DNA of 64,000 nt from Excoecaria cochinchinensis (Eukaryota > Streptophyta > Magnoliopsida > Malpighiales > Euphorbiaceae): the NCBI GenBank assembly GCA_947683425.1, contig CANTUQ010000119.1, forward strand, positions 5,729,001 through 5,793,000. Direction: 5' to 3'. This document shows, piece after piece, positions 58,109 to 64,000 of the stretch. The position numbers were made by a program, and so were the translations under genes. Positions within the stretch are counted from its first letter, which is position 1; each line of letters opens with the position of its first letter. Below the pieces are notes generated by a model that saw nothing but the letters and a program-made list of their open reading frames with translations, was not told the origin of the DNA and made no database searches.

Positions 58109-59280
58109 TCATGGTGATGGTGGAGGTGATGGCACACGAAACCCAACTTGATTCATGAAGTTATCAAATTTGTACTCCAACCTTCTTTGTCTTCTAGTTA
58201 AAACGGTTTGTTGATCTTGTATGAGGTGCAGGTTACTAAGAATCTGATCAAACATGGCTGGAATATTGGAGCTTGATGATCCAACTTCAAGTGCAGTAGG
58301 AACCTCATGCATTGATGCATGACCTTTAGGTTCCTCCTCACCCTCTTCTTCTTGTTGTGCAGAGGGACCTGCAAAATCCCTCCAACAAGATCTCAAGCGA
58401 GGTGGAATTTCCTGAAAATCATTATTAACAACACCTCCTCGCACAAATAAATGCTTAGTAAAATATTTACAAGGAAGTATATTAGCAAAGACACGAACAG
58501 AAACATGTAAATGTTTAGCAATAGCAGCAATGATATGCCCATGGGTAAGAGGTGAATCTTTCTTGTTAACACATTGCAACAATTCATTGAATATCCAATA
58601 TGACCAACAAATAGGCTTACCTTTATGCACACACCATATGAGAAATAATTCATTCAAAGAAACCCGATTAAACTCCATCCGATTAAAAACATAGGAAGCT
58701 AAAATTTTGTGCAAAATCCAAAATCTTAAATCTTTGATAAACATGGATTTAGCATCCCTAGTTTTGAAAGATGTTTGTATATCAGTCAAATAAGTCCAAA
58801 ACTCATTCGGGTTAAAAGATCTAGGAAATTCTATTAATCCATTTTGTGAAAAGCCATAAATCCTATGCATAATAAAATATGTAAGTGTGTATGGCCTACC
58901 TTCTAGGCGAAAATCTAATAGCCTATCATTTTGTTCATTTTATTGCAAGGTAGTGTAAAATTCAAACGCAACATCAGGATAAAAGGGTTCATGCATATCA
59001 GCAAATCTAGACAAGCCACAACTAGCAAGCATTTCATTCACAACATTAAGCAAACAGATTGTTCAAGCAAATTCGCAGGAAAAAACCTACATTGCAATGC
59101 ACCTCTGTCTTGAAGAGTTAGGAAACGATTACCTTCTTTAGCTGAATGGATTGGAAAATTGGCACCAAGAGTAGTAGAAATAGGTACCTGTGATTCCTCC
59201 ACTGGCTCCTGATTGTCGCTTGAAGGTGTGGGATTCTTAGTTCTCACCATTGTTTGTGTTTGTGTAAATAGAAAATGCAA
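58109..59280 (-). pseudogene. Athila-type extra ORF, broken by one frameshift and one stop
   Basis: The N-terminal part is 59280-59038 (MVRTKNPTPSSDNQEPVEES...QDRGALQCRFFPANLLEQSV). A frameshift near 59045 and one TAA near 58938 separate it from the 253-codon part 58870-58109. Proteins of this kind, with a small Met-Val/Ala-Arg-Thr start, a conserved helical centre, an acidic linker and a coiled coil, are annotated in plants as Athila ORF or putative plant transposon protein. Their function is not established. It lies between where pol would be and the 3' LTR. The long open 3' part, also kept in copy 1, hints at late loss of function. Confidence 0.7.
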
Positions 59281-60259
59281 GAGATAGAAAGAATGGGTAT
59301 ACTATCAAAGAAGATCACGGAATGAAAGGAACAAAGTGAATGATGGAGCAAAACCAACGAGAAAGAAAATGAAAACGGGTAGGAAGATAGAAATTGAAGA
59401 GGAACAAACGTATAATATCTTAATAAAATTTAGGAAACAGAAAAGAAAAGAAATGGAAATGATGAACTGTTAGAAAACGTGATGCATAAATGAGAAAGGA
59501 AATGAGTGAAGAAGAGGAAGATACGAAAGAACAAGAAGGGGAAAGGATGTGCGACTCGTATAGAAGAAAAAGAAAGAAAGAAAATGAAAAGAACTTATCA
59601 GTGTGTGACTCGAACAGAACAACACGCGAAGAAGAACAGCAAAAGGAAAGAGCGATGTAGAAAGTTAGGGTTTTAAAATACCAATTCCCAAATCTGATTT
59701 CTAATTAAGGATTTTAGGGTTAGGGTGATCAATCTAAGTTAATTAAACTTAAATCACGTGCTTAACAACAAATAGAATCAGGTCAGAAAGAATCTGTAAG
59801 TAAATAAAATAATGGAGGGAAAAGAAAACTTACAGCAATTAAAAAGAGGAAAAAACCGACGCTCCTGGGAAATCTGGGCACCAGCACGAGTCGGACAGAC
59901 CAACACGACTCGTGTTCTGGCGTCCTACTCGGATTCTCCTGTTCATCTCGGATGCTCCATTTGAGTTTACCTGCAAATCCTCTCTATCGCGAGCGCGATG
60001 ATGCCACGCTCGCGACAGAACGCTTCGAAATATATATATATATAAATTTTTTTTATTTATTAATTTATTTAAATAAATTAAATTAAACTACTCTAATCTT
60101 CCTAACTTAGCTGTAACATAAAAATCAAATGTGTTAGTAACATAAGAAACTAGAATACACAAATATATACATAAGTCTATCTATACGAATCTAACACAAC
60201 ATAAAATATATTTAGAAAGAAAATACAATTAAGTAACCTAAATAAAAGAACTAGGCATA
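59281..60259 (-). other. AT1 non-coding gap replacing pol
   Basis: Purine-rich on the + strand (59290-59660), without coding signal. It contains GCACGAGTCGGACAGACC, AACACGACTCGTGTT (59880-59915) and TCGCGAGCGCGATGATGCCACGCTCGCGAC (about 59993-60020), i.e. the palindrome vocabulary of the LTRs, plus a short (TA)n at 60031. An autonomous Athila would have several kilobases of pol here. Confidence 0.75.
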
Positions 60260-61561
60260 TCATGGCTTTAGAGGATCCCTAGGATTCTCCTCAGTATTAC
60301 TTGGAAGACATCCTAAATTTCTAGAAGATAAAGAACTAGCAAGTTGGCCTAATTGAACCTCAAGATTATGAATAGTAGCAGCATGATTTTTAGCAATTTG
60401 ATCAAATTTTTCTTCAAGTTTCTTTTGACTTTCATCTTGAGAATGCATCTTACAATTAATTTCTTCAATGAACTTATCAATTTTAACCTCAAAGGCTCCA
60501 AACCTATCTTGTGGTTGTTGGTATCCTACACCTCTATTTTGGTTGTTAACATTATTATTACCCCATGAAATGTTAGGATGGTTTCTCCAACCAGAATTAT
60601 AGGTGTTAGAATAAGGATTTCCACGACCTTGACTTTGAAGAAAATTAACTTGCTCTTTATTAGCTATACCTAAAGTGCAATTGCCACTAACATGCCCATT
60701 TTGACCACACACATTGCATGCATTTGATACATTACCTCCCATGCCTAGGCTATTAACTCTATGAGTTAAAGCCTCAACTTGAGCTTGCAAGACAACCATA
60801 GAATCAACTGAATGCACACCCCTAACACTAAAGTTAGATTCTCTTACTCTATCAGTTAGCCACATGCAATTGTTCATTGCCATTTCTTCCAAAAGCTCAA
60901 ATGCTACTTCAGTTGTTTTTCTCATTAAAGATCCACTAGATGCAGCATCTATTGTACCTCTTGTAGTTGGATTTACACCATTATAAAAAGTCTGCATCAA
61001 AAGCTCCCTTGGAAGGTTGTGGTGTGGACACATCCTTTGCAATTCCTTGAATCTTTACCAAGCCTCATATAATGATTCATTATCATTTTGAACAAATGTA
61101 GTAATATCCTTTATGATTTTTGAAGTTTTGGCCAATGGAAAATATTTTGATAAGAATGCTTGGGCCAATTGGTCCCAAGTGGTTATAGATCCCCTTGTCA
61201 ATGAATTCGACTAAGCCTTTGCTTTATCCTTCAAAGTGAATGGAAAAAGCCTAAGCTTGATTGCATCAGCCGAAATCCCATTGATCTTAAAGGTATCACA
61301 TATTTCAAGAAAGTTGGCCAAATGAGCATTTGGATCCTCATTTGCCAAACCATAGAATTGTATACTATTTTGAATCATTTGTAACAATGAAGGCTTAATC
61401 TCAAATTGATTTGCATTTACCGTTGGCCTTACCACTCCTTGTTGAGCACCACTCAAAGCAAGTGTGGCAAAGTCCATGAGTCTTGGTGGATTTTCGTCGG
61501 CCATGATAATTGATCTCCTATTTTTGTTCTTCTTTCTATTTGACTTCCGGTTACTTGACAA
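60260..61561 (-). pseudogene. gag: AT1 gag (Athila-like), two internal stops
   Basis: Starts at 61561 (MSSNRKSN) or more likely at the inner MADENPPRLMDFATLAL (about 61503). The capsid core includes LANFLEICDTFKINGISADA and, downstream, LLMQTFYNGVNPTTRGTIDA; the zinc knuckle CNVCGQNGHVSGNC (CX2CX4HX4C) sits at about 60673-60714; a coiled-coil-like tail follows (HNLEVQLGQLASSLSSR). Two in-frame stops, a TAG near 61211 where relatives have Trp and a TAA near 61055, interrupt it. Apart from these the frame is open for about 430 codons. It ends at 60260. Confidence 0.87.
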
Positions 61562-61754
61562 GAATCTTTCAATTTCAGGATTTAAGGGCTCAAGCTCTTC
61601 TTGTGAACTTCTTGTACTAGGAATGAACTTCTCAAATCCTGTAAATCACAAACAAAATACAAAGTTACTCTAAATCAAACAAACAAATTAAAATAAAAGA
61701 AAATATTGTAATCCAAAATCATAAATCAATTTTCATAATGGCAAAACAACCGCT

Positions 61755-61777
61755 CCCCAGCAATGGGGCCAAAAACT
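61755..61777 (-). other. AT1 primer-binding site (tRNA-Asp type, degenerate)
   Basis: In element sense TGGCCCCATTGCTGGGG follows the LTR after six bases. Athila elements use TGGCGCCGTTGCCGGGG, so this site matches with a few C/G-to-T/A-type changes. Confidence 0.7.
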
Positions 61778-63423
61778 TATTGAGCATTTTTTATATATGC
61801 TTATTGACCGCAAGTATACGGTGTACCGTAATAGTACTTAAGATGTCGATCCCATGAGGAACGTTTTTTACACACTATTACTAATCAATTTTAATCTTGT
61901 TTACAATGGTAATAAATTTGATGGTTAAATTTGAACTACTTTATTATATAATAATTAATTAAACCTAATTTATGTTTATCAGAAGAAGATAAAGGATATA
62001 TGAATGAAGAACTAAAAATAATGAATTTGATCCATCATTTTTATTAACATTTATTCATCTTTCATGCAAGCCAAGTTAAACTAAAGTTCTAATTTACTCT
62101 CTCGACATAAATTAAAATGCCTAAAATATGCAATTAAAATTCTAACTCACAACTTTCATTAATGAATTAGAGGTTTCTAATGACATATTTTAAGAATAAT
62201 CACCAACCTATAGCAATTATCTCAATATACCGATTTCTCAAAATATACCTTGATAATGAAATTCTATTAGATGCCAGATAAAGCAAACTCTCGAATTACT
62301 TTAACTTGTAAAGATCATGCAAAATATACTAATAGAGCATCTACATTGAAAGATCATGAAAGTAGATGGAAATAGAAAGAATTATAACATGCAAATTCAT
62401 TGAAATGATATTCATAGAAATATTGGAGAAGAATTAAAAATAAGAGAATAAGATAGAAGCCTTTCAACCCTTTTCTCAATCTCTTGAAATAGATTTTCTT
62501 CTCCTTGATCTTCTTCTTCAAAACATAAAACTAAATAAGAAAATAAAACTAAAGAAAACTGTCTACAAAATACAGAAAATCACTTAACTAAAATTCCATA
62601 TCATCTATCATATCTCAATTTACAATTAAACTAATATTTATAGATGTTAATTTGAAAGTTGTGTCCCTTGAAAATGTCCCTTGAGAATAGTTGCAAGTTT
62701 TGGTGAAAGAATGTGGCTTTTCAAGTGACTTTTGGCTCAAAAACTGTCCAACGGTACTCTCTGTCGCGATCGCGAAGGTGTCGCGATCGCGACAAATCAC
62801 GCTCATCCTTTTTCCTTCTTTCTTTTCTTCTTTCCTCTCAATTTATCTCTACTTTAGCATGACTCGTGCTACTCTATCCGAGTCGGACACATCATCCTGG
62901 TCATGTTCCTCTTCGGTCCTAGTCGTGCCCTCCTTCCCCTCTTCTCTTCTTTCTTTTTTTTCCTTTGCACCAACACTCCCCTGTCCTAGTCGCATGCAAC
63001 ATCCTATTCGGATGCTCCTCCTTTTCCACTCGTGCTCTTCTTCATTCTGCTATACCCATCAGACCCGTGCTCCACAATCCTAGTAGGATGAATTGTCCTA
63101 CTCGGATGCTTACTTCCTCTTCCCTTTTCTTTTTCTTTCTTTTTTCCTACTCAAGGCCTATCCGACTCGTGTTATCCCATCCTAGCCGGATCCTGTTCTG
63201 CTCTTCTCGTGCTCCACCTCCAGTACCTCCTGTTTTCTCACCATCATAGCTTGTTTGCTCAATTTAATGTTCAAAAAGAACTGTAAACACAACAATCACA
63301 CATACAAACAGATATACACATAATCTAACACACATGACATCTAATATACAGATAATTGAACAATTAATATCCTAATCTCATACAAAACATATACTCAATT
63401 ATACATTAACTAAGCTCCTATCA
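61778..63423 (-). repeat. AT1 5' LTR
   Basis: Partner of 55372-56990, about 98% alike by eye. It has two TCGCGATCGCGA words in tandem (62763-62793, spaced by AGGTG) where the 3' LTR has one, so the palindrome copy number differs between LTRs of one insertion. The LTR terminus reads TATTGAGC on + (element end GCTCAATA), a mutated CA end. Confidence 0.92.
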
Positions 63424-63497
63424 ACGGTAAAATAGATTAGTCATGTGTATAGTAGCAGAAAAATTTCGAGGACAAAATTTCTTAAGGAGAGGAGAAT
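63424..63497 (+). other. CH3 3' interior end and polypurine tract
   Basis: After the right ACGGT copy the text continues AAAATAGATTAGTCATG and ends TTTCGAGGACAAAATTTCTTAAGGAGAGGAGAAT, the same pre-PPT and PPT design as CH1 and CH2. It joins the gag remnant directly to the LTR, confirming that CH3 lacks pol. Confidence 0.88.
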
Positions 63498-64000
63498 TGT
63501 AACAATCCAATTTGGTCCCTAGTAGGAATTTCAGTGTTAATCGAATCATAAGGGTATAAAAGTATTTAAGAATGTATGGAATTATGGGTTTAGAGGATGT
63601 AATTGCAAGAGAAAATAAGTTTGAAAAGGAAAGAATTGGTTTGAGGGACTATAGTGTAATTTGGCTTAAGAGGTTAGTGAGAGTGAGCTGAATCTGCATT
63701 CTTTCGCGAGCACGACAATCACCGCGGGCGCGACAGACCACAGTTTGGGAAGTCTACCGAGAGCTTGACATGTGGCGGAATAGGGGGTTAACACGTGGAT
63801 CTGCATATGCTTTTAATAGAAATTTATAACTATGGTGGTTGGCCGGTTCTCTTTCCCTTCTTTCTTCCTTTGACTTTCATTTCTTGCACTCTCTATCCCT
63901 TGTTCTTTCCTTTCCCGTGTGTTGTACTTTTGTTGTTTAGTTGGATTGGTTTGAAGAGTTAAGAAGGAGATTAAAGGTTTGGGTAGAAAATTTTAAGGTA
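63498..64000 (+). repeat. CH3 3' LTR, cut by the window edge
   Basis: Starts TGTAACAATCCAATTTGGTCCC. It shares the chromovirus LTR plan (GACATGTGGCGGAA block, a short TTTAATAGAAATTTATAA stretch, pyrimidine tract with TCTCTTTCCC) but its sequence is distinct from CH1 and CH2. It contains TCGCGAGCACGACAATCACCGCGGGCGCGAC (about 63704-63735), a degenerate pair of the TCGCGA-type words. Its 5' partner is not in the window. Confidence 0.85.

Larger units (their letters stand above)
50515..58922 (+). repeat. Tandem duplication, copy 2 (without CH2)
   Basis: Head-to-tail copy of 33421-50514. It preserves the empty CH2 target and the 256 bp of CH3 gag that copy 1 has lost, so it is closer to the original arrangement. 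It continues at its right end into the remainder of AT1. Confidence 0.92.
55372..63423 (-). mobile_element. AT1: Athila-like LTR element, minus strand
   Basis: LTRs at 55372-56990 and 61778-63423 flank a 4.8-kb interior. The TSD ACGGT is perfect (55367-55371 and 63424-63428) and rejoins the CH3 text GGTTAACGGT/AAAATAG. The PBS resembles the tRNA-Asp type used by Athila. In element order: 5' LTR, PBS, gag, non-coding gap, Athila-type extra ORF, PPT, 3' LTR. There is no protease, reverse transcriptase or integrase, so it is non-autonomous. Confidence 0.93.

Overview
The window is plant nuclear DNA, most likely from a eudicot, and it is repeat-dense and AT-rich. Evidence: plant gene exons with GT-AG introns at the left end, and otherwise almost nothing but Ty3/Gypsy-type LTR retrotransposons with tRNA-matched primer-binding sites, polypurine tracts and 5-bp target-site duplications (TSDs). 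No intact host gene, rRNA, tRNA, CRISPR array or bacterial operon was seen. Names used below are local. OG1 and OG2 are Tat/Ogre-like elements and soloOG is a related solo LTR. CH1, CH2 and CH3 are chromovirus (Del/Tekay)-like elements and soloCH is a related solo LTR. AT1 is Athila-like. Because no pol region is visible, lineage calls rest on primer-binding sites, gag and LTR motifs only.

Layout. 1-2553: exon fragments of three unrelated plant genes (leucine-rich repeat protein, kinesin motor, PP2C phosphatase), all on + and with introns, the pattern of gene capture by a DNA transposon. 2865-3611: four 144-bp tandem repeats and a hAT-like terminus. 3612-5155: most of an OG1 LTR, followed by a tRNA-Arg-type PBS and a decayed gag (6095-7510). 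The rest of the OG1 interior is split by two insertions: CH1 (9973-20676, TSD GTAAA), whose 5' LTR holds soloOG (10210-12929, TSD GTGAC); and OG2 (20922-33927, minus strand, TSD CAAT), whose interior holds soloCH (25218-27695, TSD TATGA). The OG1 3' LTR (34729-45912) is split by CH2 (35003-43915, TSD CTTTC). Next come CH3 gag remnants and AT1 (55372-63423, minus strand, TSD ACGGT), then the CH3 polypurine tract and the start of its 3' LTR (63498 to the end). The simplest reading is that the whole window lies inside one CH3 element.

A direct tandem duplication (33421-50514 and 50515-58922, TAGC microhomology at the junction) copied part of OG2, the OG1 3' end, CH3 gag and the AT1 3' end. CH2 is absent from the second copy, where the empty site is preserved, so CH2 inserted after the duplication.

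None of the retroelements has recognisable pol; they look non-autonomous and would need enzymes from relatives. The most unusual feature is that LTRs of different lineages carry clusters of short CpG-rich palindromes drawn from a shared vocabulary (GTCGCGATCGCGAC, GCACGACTCGTGC, ACACAGCTGTGT, CTCACG-n-CGTGAG, and a long GTCACGGTCACAATG hairpin). These clusters change copy number quickly: 7 versus 12 units in the two nearly identical CH2 LTRs, which accounts exactly for their 100-bp length difference.
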